Assembly (NCBI GenBank): GCA_009667805.1 | Contig: CM019066.1 | Location: 4,836,001-4,900,000, forward strand | Direction of reading: 5' to 3' | DNA: 64,000 nt | Source: Leptobrachium leishanense | Taxonomy: Eukaryota > Chordata > Amphibia > Anura > Megophryidae | Part shown: positions 42,801 to 47,276 of the stretch, piece after piece | Layout: each line of letters begins with the position of its first letter | Position numbering within the stretch: the first letter of the stretch is position 1 | Translations under genes and position numbers: made by a program | The notes under the pieces: model-generated | Database searches by the model: none | Seen by the model: only the letters and a program-made list of their open reading frames with translations | What the model was told of the DNA's origin: nothing

Positions 42801-43777
42801 TATAGAGAACTTTTGGAGAAGTGAAAATTCTAGGTCAAGATAACCAAACCAGAAAAATTCTTCCATTTATCTCACTTTCCACCTCGGCTATTTTGACCTA
42901 GAATTTTCACTTCTCCAAAAGTTCTCCAGAGTTTCACCTTTTCGCTGAATAATCCTGTTTGTATACTTTGTATAAGATGCAAAACGTCCTGGGAGCTGAT
43001 GCAGTTACAGTTACAAGCATTTATAAAGCTCCAACAAGTTCCATAGCGCTCTACAAAGGGAGAGACAGAATAACAAATATACATATACATTACACACACA
43101 AAACAGTAGGAGGGAGGACCCTGCTCGAGAGCTTACACTCTAATGAGCAATGCACCCAGGTGGTGAATACAATCAGAGGTGAGTGTCACTGTTCAGTATG
43201 TAACTATCTGCGAGTGGAGCTGCACAGGTTAACTCCCCACTCCCACATACCAATGGCTCGCAGTGGTGAAGTCGAAAAGGAACGTGTGGTAATACAGTTC
43301 TTCCACTATATTATCAAGAGGAACGGCGTTCCCTTTTGACTCACACATGGTCATATATTTCCTTTTTAAGTCGCCAGAAATACATGATATTTATTTTAAT
43401 TATCATAATTGTTCCCCAAAACCCAACTTATCTATATTTATTTATAAAGAATTTTACCAGGAAGGATACATTGAGATTTCTCTCGTTTTATATCAAAATA
43501 AATTGTTAAGTACGACATGTCAGTAGGTATTTGGGGAGCAGAAATTTTGGAGAGTACCACACCTATCGTTTTAGGATTAGAAGTGTATCAGACTTTCACA
43601 GCATATTTAAACTAACATGTACAACGTGCAGCACAATCCCGTATTTACCTTGAGATCAGGAATAACAAACTTTGCATTGCTGGACAGGTTAGCTTTGGAC
43701 GTGACCGTATTCATCCTCTCCATGGCCGTTAAATTGGTATTATCCCCTGGAACCGAAATCAACCAAAACTCCGACAT
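6740..43777 (-). CDS. ATP6V1C2: ATP6V1C2, V-ATPase subunit C isoform 2 (residues 1-273 of about 380; nine exons, 3' end outside window)
   Basis: Subunit C of the cytosolic V1 sector bridges the peripheral stalks to the membrane sector of the proton pump and leaves when V1 and V0 separate. Nine exons on the minus strand (43777-43649, 40394-40327, 21833-21748, 15986-15892, 14152-14061, 11419-11321, 9050-8988, 8505-8413, 6833-6740) join in compatible phase, 819 nt and 273 codons with no internal stop. The start reads [16 protein letters not shown] and later blocks include [36 protein letters not shown] and [11 protein letters not shown]. From memory of the family, the N-terminus and the VREFY block favour isoform 2 over isoform 1. 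The last quarter (the GPLLRWLKVNF block onward) is not found between 6740 and 1 and should lie to the left. Introns are 0.5-22 kb and packed with transposons. All nine junctions use GT-AG. Confidence 0.93.
6986..7275. mobile_element. hAT-like MITE
   Basis: The ends are CAGAGGCGCCTCTAG and, reversed, CAAGAGGCGGCTCTG. The direct repeat TACCGAC flanks both sides (6979-6985 and 7276-7282), seven of the eight bases expected for hAT. No coding capacity. It lies in the intron upstream of exon 6740-6833. Confidence 0.65.
7283..8412. other. ATP6V1C2 intron with degenerate minisatellite
   Basis: Mostly unassigned. At about 8060-8290 there is a degenerate tandem repeat of roughly 30 bp around GTATGGAGACTCCTGT and GGCATAGGGACCTCTGT. 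The overlapping proline-rich frames on the minus strand are explained by this repeat and by low complexity. Confidence 0.45.
8413..8505 (-). CDS. ATP6V1C2: ATP6V1C2 exon, residues 211-242
   Basis: This 93-nt exon encodes [20 protein letters not shown] then [10 protein letters not shown] plus AA of Lys. The acceptor is CATTGCAG|GATG and the donor [28 protein letters not shown] is close to the isoform 2 sequence as I remember it. Confidence 0.93.
8855..8935. repeat. Short inverted-repeat element next to exon 8988-9050
   Basis: GATATCTCATCAAGGCAT and CACTTGATGAGCTATCGCA form an interrupted palindrome. A related copy is at 53915-53985 (GATATCTCATCAAGGAAT and CCCCTGATGGGATATCGCA). Family unknown. 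Confidence 0.4.
8988..9050 (-). CDS. ATP6V1C2: ATP6V1C2 exon, residues 190-211
   Basis: This 63-nt exon encodes (N)[20 protein letters not shown] plus AA of a Lys codon. The acceptor is GGGTCAG|TTATGG and the donor ACCAA|GTAAGT. It is too short to appear as an obvious reading frame but is fixed by phase on both sides and by the W-K-YE-L-DMVVPRS motif of the family. Confidence 0.92.
9051..11320. other. ATP6V1C2 intron: hammerhead relic, CT-rich tract, unassigned repeats
   Basis: A degenerate ribozyme-like core lies at 9165-9210 (minus). A degenerate CTCACTCA-type low-complexity tract runs from about 9650 to 9900 and pyrimidine-rich sequence to 10125. Sequence from 10130 to 10480 is GC-rich and repeat-like, ending GTGAGGGGGTTAA. 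No exon is expected here, since the flanking exons join in phase. Confidence 0.45.
11321..11419 (-). CDS. ATP6V1C2: ATP6V1C2 exon, residues 157-190
   Basis: This 99-nt exon encodes [20 protein letters not shown] then [12 protein letters not shown], plus AA of an Asn codon completed in the next exon. The acceptor is GTATACAG|GGG and the donor CCAAA|GTAAGT. GNL-TR-L-DIV-KEDFVL-SEYL-TLLV is a strong subunit C match. Confidence 0.95.
11650..11828. mobile_element. hAT-like MITE with long inverted ends
   Basis: The ends CAGTGTTTCCCAACCCTGG and, reversed, CAGTGGTTCCCAACCCTGG are followed by further matching sequence (TCCTCAGGTCCCCCTAAC), giving arms of about 38 bp. The CAGTG-TTCCCAACC terminus resembles hAT/Charlie-type ends. 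I see no clear 8-bp duplication (flanks cgttaaac and atctaata). Confidence 0.65.
11829..12664. other. ATP6V1C2 intron, unassigned
   Basis: No coding frame or well-bounded repeat recognised. The stretch 11985-12420 has the look of an interspersed repeat (GGGATAGTCTGGGGTTG start), but I cannot define its ends. Confidence 0.35.
12665..14010. mobile_element. Non-autonomous hAT element, 1.35 kb, with internal cruciform-type repeats
   Basis: The 8-bp duplication CAGGACAT flanks it (12657-12664 and 14011-14018). Ends are TAGACATGTG and, reversed, TAGAGATGTG. Inside, 13010-13290 holds alternating direct and inverted copies of GCTGAAACCTATTCAGCACC and CAGCAGCTATTCTTGGTGCT. The ends are rich in CGTTTCG and AATTCGT motifs. 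No intact transposase. Confidence 0.8.
14061..14152 (-). CDS. ATP6V1C2: ATP6V1C2 exon, residues 127-157
   Basis: This 92-nt exon encodes [20 protein letters not shown] then [10 protein letters not shown] plus two bases of Val. The acceptor is TTTCACAG|CAA. The donor is placed at ACTGT|GTATGT because this leaves GT|G, Val, when joined to the next exon and keeps frame. It lies about 50 bp from the right end of a hAT derivative at 12665-14010. Confidence 0.93.
14500..15222. mobile_element. TTAA-flanked piggyBac-like element
   Basis: TTAACCCCATCACTACC at the left and, reversed, TTAACTCCTTCACTACC at the right form imperfect inverted ends with TTAA at 14500-14503 and 15219-15222. Two internal copies of AGCACCTTGGACATTTCAGC and AAGGTGCTGAAGCTGTTTGA show internal duplication. 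No coding capacity. The flanks of its sister at 15363-15794 share the same ends. Confidence 0.65.
15363..15794. mobile_element. TTAA-flanked piggyBac-like MITE
   Basis: The left end TTAACCCCTTCACTAC is the exact reverse complement of the right end GTAGTGAAGGGGTTAA. It lies just downstream (in gene direction) of exon 15892-15986. It is related by its ends to 14500-15222. Confidence 0.72.
15892..15986 (-). CDS. ATP6V1C2: ATP6V1C2 exon, residues 95-126
   Basis: This 95-nt exon encodes (V)[20 protein letters not shown] then [25 protein letters not shown] is among the most conserved stretches of the family. The acceptor is TTTTTTAG|TG and the donor is AAG|GTACTT, ending at phase 0. Confidence 0.95.
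16250..16385. mobile_element. Palindromic MITE (ACTACATTTCCCATGAGG family)
   Basis: AACTACATTTCCCATGAGGC is inverted as GCCTCATGGGAAATGTAGTT, flanked by CTTGGCCCCTAGATG and CATCTGGAGGGACAAGG. Relatives are at 16855-16965, 48066-48190 and 63548-63612. From memory this is a common amphibian short repeat. Confidence 0.6.
16603..16769. mobile_element. Short TTAA-flanked piggyBac-like MITE
   Basis: TTAACCCTTTCATTCAC at the left and, reversed, TTAACCCTTTCAGGCACC at the right. The inside holds an inverted pair, AGTGGTTTCAG and CTGAAACCAC, then a second copy. Length 167 bp, no coding capacity. Confidence 0.65.
16855..16965. mobile_element. Palindromic MITE, diverged relative of 16250-16385
   Basis: CTCAGATGTTTGTGAACTAC and GTAGTTCCTAAACATCTGAG are inverted around a GATGCTCCGCCAGCC centre. 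Confidence 0.55.
17200..17521. mobile_element. Harbinger-type MITE, second copy
   Basis: Ends AAGGCTGGTCTCAGACGAG and, reversed, AAGGCTGGTGTCAGATGAG. The flanking triplets are TAA and TTA, so the duplication is imperfect. Internal CGATCCTCCTATGGAGAATCG is the counterpart of the palindrome in 5990-6294. Confidence 0.65.
17522..18360. other. ATP6V1C2 intron with hammerhead relic at 17703-17740
   Basis: Around 17703-17740 (plus) the order CTGACAA, GGCC-TAACAA-GGCC, GAAATG, TGAC resembles a decayed hammerhead ribozyme with one core change (CTGACAA for CTGANGA). The rest is TTAGGGT-rich degenerate repeat without a clear unit (from 16980 on). Confidence 0.4.
18361..19207 (+). mobile_element. Possible solo LTR containing a minisatellite
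   Basis: Starts TGTCACG and ends CCGTTACA, partly complementary ends of the TG...CA type. The pentamer GTTAC occurs just before the start and at 19202-19206, so either an LTR with overlapping end or chance. No retroviral gene is present. The 36-bp minisatellite at 18612-18990 lies inside. Confidence 0.3.
18612..18990. repeat. 36-bp minisatellite, about ten units
   Basis: The unit is TGTGTATGACCACGGCTATT followed by CCCGAGAACCCTGATT, with few differences between copies. Because 36 is a multiple of three, both strands stay open across the array and give repetitive frames; I do not call these genes. Confidence 0.95.
19208..19262 (-). repeat. SINE 3' tail fragment
   Basis: Reversed, this reads TCAATGTATCCTTCCTGGTAA then AATACTTTGCAAATAAATAA. 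The same tail is at 37085-37110, 43437-43490 and 48930-48990, so it is the 3' end of a SINE family, probably shared with a LINE partner. Confidence 0.6.
19263..21111. other. ATP6V1C2 intron, unassigned, with microsatellite and TTCGGCGG-rich repeat
   Basis: A (TA)n run lies at about 20047-20066. The stretch 20297-20600 is rich in TTCGGCG motifs and resembles 54500-54880 and 63640-63860. Nothing coding. Confidence 0.4.
21112..21290. mobile_element. Fully palindromic MITE, copy 1
   Basis: Arms start CAGGGTTATTCAGAGAGAGG and, reversed, CAGGCTTATTCAGAGAGAGG. The arms extend nearly to the centre (AAATAGCCGATTTGGAAAG and CCAAACCAGAAAAATTC region). Related copies are at 42776-42960 and 44714-44895. 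Confidence 0.7.
21748..21833 (-). CDS. ATP6V1C2: ATP6V1C2 exon, residues 66-95
   Basis: This 86-nt exon encodes [20 protein letters not shown] then QENLLANG. It completes the Ser codon from the previous exon (AG|T) and leaves one G for the next (G|TG, Val). Donor GAG|GTATGT and acceptor TTTAAG|TCTG are both usable; the acceptor has a weak pyrimidine tract. The QENLLANG(V)D sequence is a subunit C signature. Confidence 0.9.
22833..24499. repeat. 1.67 kb near-perfect inverted repeat
   Basis: The left arm begins TGAACTACAGTTACTCTGAT and the right arm ends with its reverse complement. Matching landmarks include CTCGTTGATCACTGTTCTGC near 24298 and its complement near 23013. Within arms, the unit AAATCTGCTGAGATGAAATG to ACTGCTCATAAGAGGCAG is duplicated (23160-23330, 23330-23505 and mirror positions). 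Confidence 0.95.
22836..24619 (-). mobile_element. Penelope-like or retrozyme-type element forming a giant inverted repeat with a central hammerhead ribozyme
   Basis: GATAAAGTCAATGA (14 bp) occurs at 22822-22835 and 24620-24633 and marks the insertion. From 22833 to 24499 the sequence folds on itself with arms of about 780 bp. Each arm contains two tandem copies of a 170-bp unit. The left arm alone has 113 extra bases (23573-23685). The centre is a hammerhead ribozyme on the minus strand. A unique 120-bp tail (24500-24619) lies on the right. No protein is encoded. Variable-length duplications, inverted arrangement and hammerheads are known features of Penelope-like elements, which supports the class. 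Confidence 0.75.
23688..23730 (-). ncRNA. Hammerhead ribozyme (canonical core)
   Basis: On the minus strand, in order: stem I 5' strand GCACTC (23730-23725), core CTGACGA (23724-23718, fits CUGANGA), stem II GCC-ATTCTC-GGC (23717-23706), core GAAAC (23705-23701), short stem III ending GCGCGTC (23700-23694) with cleavage expected after the C of GTC, then stem I 3' strand GGGTGC (23693-23688), which pairs with GCACTC including one U-G pair. The minimal stem III is typical of type I hammerheads in retroelements. The mirrored arm on the plus strand has stem II and GAAAC but lacks CUGANGA, so only one complete ribozyme exists. Confidence 0.85.
25529..26761. mobile_element. TTAA-flanked piggyBac-like non-autonomous element, copy 2
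   Basis: TTAA at 25529-25532 and 26758-26761. Left end CCCCTTTGCTGCTAAGG matches the reversed right end CCCTTTCGCTGCTGAGG better than copies 1 and 3 do. Same chain of hairpins (25548-26200) with compensating differences in several stems (for example TTCGTGATCC instead of TTTGCGATCC), and the same A/T-rich right half. Confidence 0.88.
26930..27615. repeat. Subterminal tandem repeats of hAT copy 2
   Basis: About five units share CAGTAACCCCTCTGTGGTAT, TGTGGAAGAGTGCAGG, GACC and CAGGCGTCAGTGCA. The last unit runs into the stretch that also opens the window (TGTGGAAG-GTTCAGTGCTGG at 1-25). Confidence 0.85.
27666..28762 (-). pseudogene. hAT transposase copy 2, C-terminal part (acidic insert and hATC)
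   Basis: This reads [20 protein letters not shown], the Glu-rich segment, [20 protein letters not shown] and then the hATC block ([39 protein letters not shown]). A single C to A change makes TGC into TGA near 27980, splitting the frame after NVGTH. The hATC block itself is intact. Confidence 0.87.
28763..30250 (-). pseudogene. hAT transposase copy 2, BED finger and core (495-aa open frame)
   Basis: It begins [18 protein letters not shown], then a BED finger ([23 protein letters not shown]), the first acidic motif ([17 protein letters not shown]), ICDN-type second acidic motif ([18 protein letters not shown]) and [15 protein letters not shown]. The frame is lost at a homopolymer (G7A6 at about 28776-28788) where copy 1 has G8A. 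So copy 2 carries just one frameshift and one nonsense change across the whole transposase and is a fairly young copy. Confidence 0.9.
30316..30919 (-). pseudogene. hAT copy 2 upstream acidic ORF, frameshifted
   Basis: Same product as 2613-3290: [19 protein letters not shown] start, Ser-rich and acidic sequence. A frameshift near 30650-30665 (the GCAGCAGGTGGACTG site) separates the N-terminal and acidic parts, and another change near 30310 removes the end. Its stop region overlaps the ATG of the BED-finger frame at 30248-30250. Confidence 0.6.
31040..32345. repeat. Tandem repeats of hAT copy 2, about 75-83 bp units
   Basis: About sixteen units share ACAAGACACAGATCACCTCA, ATTCCCAAATGTTTTGTAGA and AATTTGTGACCCCCAAAATA. 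Units alternate between a CTGCGTGGTACTGGCTG form and a CTTGCTGGCAGTG form, so the higher-order unit is about 158 bp. No unique spacers, so not CRISPR-like. Confidence 0.93.
32901..33317. other. Unassigned intergenic or intronic sequence
   Basis: Nothing recognised; no frame with convincing protein composition. Confidence 0.4.
33693..35160. mobile_element. Non-autonomous hAT derivative carrying a minisatellite
   Basis: The 8-bp duplication CGCCTACC lies at 33685-33692 and 35161-35168. Ends are CAGGGCCGGC and, reversed, CAGGGCTGGCC. The interior is a minisatellite (33885-34790) and a GC-rich part with an inverted pair, GGCGAGCGGCCGCTGACATG near 34821 and CATGTCAGCGGCC near 34948, then AAATCCGC/GCGGATTT. 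No transposase. Confidence 0.85.
33885..34790. repeat. Minisatellite, about 24-30 bp units
   Basis: The unit is CAGCTCACATGGATATATTT then GCCCC, with variants CATGGGTATA and CATATGGGTATATATT. About 35 units. The long Tyr-Gly-Tyr-Ile style frame at 33992-34837 is a by-product. Confidence 0.95.
35336..36635. other. Unassigned, with hammerhead-like relic near 35845
   Basis: GTCAAGTGTGTGACGAAACG at 35838-35857 has the shape stem II plus GAAAC of a decayed hammerhead, followed by an ATTAAAG tail as in the Penelope-like pieces. A minus-strand frame at 35641-35901 is uninterrupted but is not recognised. Elsewhere nothing to call. Confidence 0.35.
36636..36909. mobile_element. Harbinger-type MITE, third and poorly preserved copy
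   Basis: The left end AAGGCTAATGTCAGACGAACG matches 17200-17521. The right end (GCACGTCCGTCTAGTC) is diverged and abuts a SINE. Confidence 0.4.
36917..37122 (+). mobile_element. tRNA-derived SINE, near full length
   Basis: Pol III-like A region TGGAGTAGAGGTAACATC, B box GGTTTGATCCC at 36978-36988, central GTGTCCTTGGGCAAGACACC, tail CAATGTATCCTTCCTGGTAA and a terminal A12 run at about 37111-37122. Good example of a family also seen in pieces at 19208, 33318, 43437 and 48930. Confidence 0.7.
37434..37970 (-). mobile_element. Internally deleted Tc1/mariner element
   Basis: TA duplications lie at 37432-37433 and 37971-37972, with inverted ends CACTGCCAGGC and, reversed, CACACAGCCTGGCC. The transposase remnant at 37607-37831 is short, so most of the coding region is lost. 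Confidence 0.65.
37607..37831 (-). pseudogene. Tc1-like transposase C-terminal fragment
   Basis: The frame contains [20 protein letters not shown] and [16 protein letters not shown], the second Asp and the Glu region of the DD34E triad. The first catalytic Asp and the DNA-binding half are absent. Confidence 0.85.
37971..40326. other. ATP6V1C2 intron with a possible solo LTR
   Basis: The stretch 39051-39719 starts TGTGACAGATCTC and ends TTGCGTCACA, TG...CA ends with a 6-bp inverted match, which may be a solo LTR, but flanks (atgta, atata) do not match. A (TA)n run follows at 39722-39740. The remainder is unassigned. Confidence 0.3.
40327..40394 (-). CDS. ATP6V1C2: ATP6V1C2 exon, residues 44-66
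   Basis: This 68-nt exon encodes [20 protein letters not shown] followed by AE and two bases of a Ser codon. It starts at phase 0 after an AAAAGGTGG-type acceptor (TTTTAG|GTG) and ends GAAAG|GTAAAA. It matches the conserved VGTLD-LVGLSDEL-KLD block of subunit C. Confidence 0.9.
40776..40935 (-). repeat. SINE-tail family repeat
   Basis: TATTTATAAAGCGCCAACAC and TGCAGTGCTGTACA, then TGTGAGATTACAATCTAGATT, are the reverse complement of the tail at 35169-35335 (GCGCTATATAAATA). A similar copy is at 43018-43150. Confidence 0.55.
41171..41900. mobile_element. MITE-like element, 730 bp, rich in GCGCAAACG motifs
   Basis: Ends GGGCTCTATTAACTGCTTCG and, reversed, AGGGCCCTATTACATTCTTT, each followed by GCGCAA. 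The interior repeats AACGTTAACG and TTTGCGCA on both strands. No clear target duplication and no transposase. Confidence 0.55.
42025..42270 (+). repeat. Interspersed repeat, AGAAACATAGAAACATAGAA family
   Basis: Landmarks are GGCAGATAAGAACCTTTCGG, CCCATCTAGTCTGCCCAATT and TGTTCCATGTATCCACCACC. From memory this is a repeat found widely in amphibian genomes and thought to be LINE-derived. Class not certain. Confidence 0.5.
42776..42960. mobile_element. Fully palindromic MITE, copy 2
   Basis: AGAGTTATTCAGAGAAAGGTG and the reversed right end AGGATTATTCAGCGAAAAGGTG. The arms include GAAAATTCTAGGTCAA and its inverse TTGACCTAGAATTTTC. About 185 bp. Confidence 0.72.
43018..43150 (-). repeat. SINE-tail family repeat, second copy
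   Basis: TTTATAAAGCTCCAACAAGT, CATAGCGCTCTACAAAGG and CGAGAGCTTACACTCTAATG mark the family seen at 40776-40935. Confidence 0.5.
43437..43490 (-). repeat. SINE 3' tail fragment
   Basis: TTTATAAAGAATTTTACCAG then GAAGGATACATTGAGATTTC, reverse complement of the SINE tail at 37085-37110. Confidence 0.6.
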
Positions 43778-43805
43778 CTTCAGATTCAATGATCACACTA
43801 AATTA
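43649..43805 (-). CDS. ATP6V1C2: ATP6V1C2 exon with start codon (residues 1-43)
   Basis: The coding part is 43777-43649 and ends in PDLK at phase 0. The acceptor is a pyrimidine-rich TTTTCTTTCAG at 43806 onward, leaving 28 nt of 5' untranslated sequence in this exon. The donor is AAG|GTAAAT. The ATG is chosen because MSEFWLIS is the family's conserved N-terminus; the upstream in-frame TTG is not needed. Because the acceptor precedes the ATG, at least one non-coding exon must lie to the right. Confidence 0.93.
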
Positions 43806-44713
43806 CTGAAAGAAAACAATAAAATTAGAGCATAACATTACACAGTGATATAATGTATCTCACGCCGTGCTGAGGTTTGGTAAAGGCTCGAACGAACCGA
43901 TACGTTGATTAATTTGCAACAAAGATTGGACTTTTGTGTGAAGACCAGTGAATGCTCATGGTTTGCTGAAACAGTATGCATATATATATATATATACACA
44001 GTATATATTTTTTTTTACTAAAACCCCCATGCTGCCTTTGGGGTCCATGGTTCTCACATCGGTTGAGATAACCATGATGAGCATCATTAAGGATTACTGT
44101 TGATCATATGACTCCTGTCCTGATAGGTTTCTCTCTACAGCAGCAATGTAAGATATAGATTATTGACCTCTCCATGGCTGTAGCGACTGGGACTGGAACT
44201 GGGAGGGTGATACCCCCTTCACCCCCCCCCCCTCCCAGTTCTCTTCATAGACATGTGCACAGTGTGTATCTAGGATTGAGGATTTGGTGTATCGATGGAA
44301 TTATGTTTTACTTTACTGCTGCAATGTTACTGGTCTCATCTGATTACCGTGTTTTGAAGGGTAATAAGCTGGTAAAGCTTCTCGGTCTGTAGTTTAAGGC
44401 AGAGATAATACAGCCCATTTCACTAGGTGTGCACCCTTGGAAAATGTATTAATTATTAACAAATGTATGCTTATGATAAAATTCACGTTTACCATCTTCC
44501 ATTAGGAATATCCAAGTTGTATGCAAACATATGGTTGACGTCAGGGGTTAAATCCTGCAGGGATGCAGTTCCTTCGCTACTTTAGCAGGAGGAATGTTCC
44601 CTTTTGACTGATATACTTGGAAGATGCAATACCCTTCTAAATAGGCACAAATTTATTCAAGGGTTTTTCCTGGATATCCGTACATTGGGAATGCATGGGA
44701 ATGACAATTTCTC
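43806..44713. other. First intron of ATP6V1C2, nothing well bounded
   Basis: Contains a (TA)n microsatellite at 43980-43997 and poly-C tract at 44221-44232. No exon or gene recognised. Confidence 0.45.
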
Positions 44714-44895
44714 ACAGGTCTATTCAAAGAAAGGTGAAACTCAGGAGAATTGGCAGGAGAACTGAAAATTCTAGGTCAAAATAGCCAAACCAGATAAATT
44801 CTCCCATTTATCTCACTTTCCAAATCGGCTATTTGATCTAGATTGTTCTCTTCACCTGCTGATTCTCATGAGATTCACCTTTCTTTGAATAAACC
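44714..44895. mobile_element. Fully palindromic MITE, copy 3
   Basis: ACAGGTCTATTCAAAGAAAGG and the reversed right end TGGGTTTATTCAAAGAAAGG, with GAAAATTCTAGGTCAAAATA in the left arm. More diverged than the other two copies. Confidence 0.65.
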
Positions 44896-45019
44896 CATCA
44901 CTTTGCCAAAGGAATGGTATTGCCATGCATAAAGAGGCGCCACAGCTTCTACGGCTCCCAGTAATCTTTAAGACTGGAATGGACAGAAATATTGGTGACT
45001 TCCCACACTTATTTTTTTA

Positions 45020-45192
45020 GGACTTGTCCCCTGGTTGACATCTGGGCTCTGTATCACAAAACGGATAAGGAGCATCCAAAAGATGTGCGTAGGGACTGAA
45101 ATCAGGGTCAAAGAGGATCCCTTCTTTCATCATCAGGTTGTATCGGTGCACCCAGGCACCCACCATGCGCACGTTGCAGATTTCTAAACTGA
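45020..45192 (-). CDS. Unassigned terminal-exon-like reading frame
   Basis: On the minus strand this frame reads LEICNVRMVGAWVHRYNLMM, then KEGILFDPDFSPYAHLLDAPYP, ending CDTEPRCQPGDKS and a TAA stop at 45017-45019. Composition looks like real protein and is not repeat-like. A possible acceptor (CATCAG or TTTAG) precedes it near 45190-45195. I do not recognise the family. It would be the 3' exon of another minus-strand gene, or an exon of a retroposed or decayed gene. A neighbouring frame at 45297-45580 also looks codon-like but does not splice to it in phase with the donor I can see. Confidence 0.35.
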
Positions 45193-45639
45193 TGGGCACG
45201 TCTTATGTTTAAATATCTTTAGTATCACATATAGAAGATATAAAATCATTTCGTATGAATAATAAAGATAGAGCAAGGATTGGAAGAGTCCCAAACCTGG
45301 GGCTGCCAGAAAACCGGCTCCCGAGCACTGCAGCAGACCGGGGGACACACTGGGAGCCTCTGGCCAGCACCAGCGTGTGACATGCTGCTCCGAGTCTTGC
45401 TGACTCCAGGCAGCATGTCCACAAAGGAACTCTGCAGCAGGAAGTGGATAGTGGCTCTCTGGCTGCAATGTCCTTCCTCTGATACATCAGATTCTCCTGG
45501 ATTCCGAAATTCACAATGCTTGGGGTCTCGAGCATTCCGGATGAAAGGTACTCCACCTGTATATGGTAATAACATTCCTAGGGCTAAATAGGCAGGTCAT
45601 ATGAATTTACACCATATTCGATTCATATAGATGTATATA

Positions 45640-47274
45640 CAGTCAGGTCCAGAAATATTGGGACATCGACACAATTCTAACATCTTTGACTCTATACACC
45701 ACCACAATGGAGTTGGAATGAAACAAACACAATGTGCTTTAACTGCAGACTGTCATTTTTAATTTGAGGGTATGTACATCATATTCAGGTGAACGGTGTA
45801 GGACTTACAGCAGTTTGCAGATGTGCCTCTCACTTGTTAAGGGACCAAAAGTAATGGGACAATTGGCTTCTCAGCTGTTTCATGGCCAGGTGTGTGATAT
45901 TCCCTCATTACCCCAACTACAATGTGCAGATAAAAGGCCCAGAGTTAATTTCAAGTGTGCTATTTGCATTTGGAATCTGTTGCTGTCAACTCTCAAGATG
46001 AGATTCAAAGAGCTGTCACTATCAGTGAAGCAAGCCATCATTAGGCTGAAGAAACAAAACAAACCCATCAGAGAGATAGCAAGAACATTAGGCGTGGCCA
46101 AAACAACTGTTTGGAACATTCTCAAAAAGAAGGAACGCACCGTGAGCTCAGCAACACCAAAAGACCCAGAAGACCACGGAAAACAACTGTGGTGGATGAC
46201 CGAAGAATTCTTTCCCTGGTGCAGAAAACACCCTTCACTACAGTTGGCCAGATCAATAACACTCTCCAGGAGGTAGGTGTATGTGTGTCAAAGTCAACAA
46301 TCAAGAGAAGACTTCACCAGAGTGAATACAGAGGGTTCACCACAAAATGTAATCCATTGGTGAGCCTCAAAAACAGGACGGCCAGATTATAGTTTGCCAA
46401 ACAACACCTAACAAAGCCTTCACAGTTCTGGAACAAGATCCTATGGACAGATGAGACCAAGATCAACTTGTACCAGAGTGATGGGAAGAGAAGAGTATGG
46501 AGAACGAAAGGAACTGCTCATGATCCTAAGCATACCACCTCATCAGTGAAGCATGGTGGTGGTAGTGTCATGGCGTGGGCATGTATGGCTGCCAATGGAA
46601 CTGGTTCTCTTGTATTTATTGATGATGTGACTGCTGACAAAAGCAGCAGTATGAATTCTGAAGTGTTTCGAGCAATATTATCTGCTCACATTCAGCCAAA
46701 TGCTGCAGAACTCATTGGACGGCGCTTCACAGTGCAGATGGACAATGACCCAAAGCATACTGCAAGAGCAACCAAAGAGTTTTTGAAGGGACAGAAGTGG
46801 AATGTTATGCAATGGCCAAGTCAATCACCTGACCTGAATCCCATGGAGCATGCATTTCACTTGCTGAAGACAAAACTGAAGAGAAAATGCCCCAAGAACA
46901 AGCAGGAACTGAGGCAGTAGAGGCCTGGCAGAGCATCACCAGGGATGAAACCCAGCGTCTGGTGATGTCTATGTGTTCCAGACTTCAGGCTGTGATTGAC
47001 TGCAAAGGATTTGTAACCAATTATTAAGAAGGGAAAGTTTGATTTATGATTATTATTCTGTCCCATTACCTTTGGTCCCTTAACAAGTGGGAGGCACATC
47101 TGCAAACTGCTGTAAGTCCTACACCGTTCACCTGAGTTGGATGTACATACCCTCAAATTAAAGCTGACAGTCTGCAGTTAAAGCATATTGTGTTTGTTTC
47201 ATTCCATTGTGGTGGTGTATAGAGCCAAAGATGTTAGAATTGTGTCCATGTCCCAATATTTCTGGACCTGACTG
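45640..47274 (+). mobile_element. Full-length Tc1-like element with long inverted ends
   Basis: TA at 45638-45639 and 47275-47276. Ends CAGTCAGGTCCAGAAATATT and its reversed counterpart, and inverted similarity continues for about 220 bp (CTGTAAGTCCTACACCGTTC is found in both arms). Total 1635 bp, the usual size for this family, with one broken transposase gene. Confidence 0.92.
45998..46920 (+). pseudogene. Tc1-like DD34E transposase, frameshifted
   Basis: The N-terminal helix-turn-helix part reads ELSLSVKQAIIRLKKQNKPI then REIARTLGVAKTTVWNILKKK. A frame change near 46140 leads into RPRRPRKTTVVDDRRILSLV and SKSTIKRRLHQSEYRGF, then a TAG at about 46390. The catalytic part holds WTDETKINLYQ, GGGSVMAWACMAANGTG, the QMDNDPKHTARAT motif and WPSQSPDLNPMEHAFHLLK, so all three acidic residues are present, but the gene is inactive through the frame change, the TAG and a TAG at 46918. 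Confidence 0.9.
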
Positions 47275-47276
47275 TA

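Noticed and set aside
45209..45580. Overlapping open frames upstream of the orphan exon
   Set aside because: Three frames are open at once and the only donor-like site (45296) does not join the 45192 exon in phase, so no gene model can be supported.
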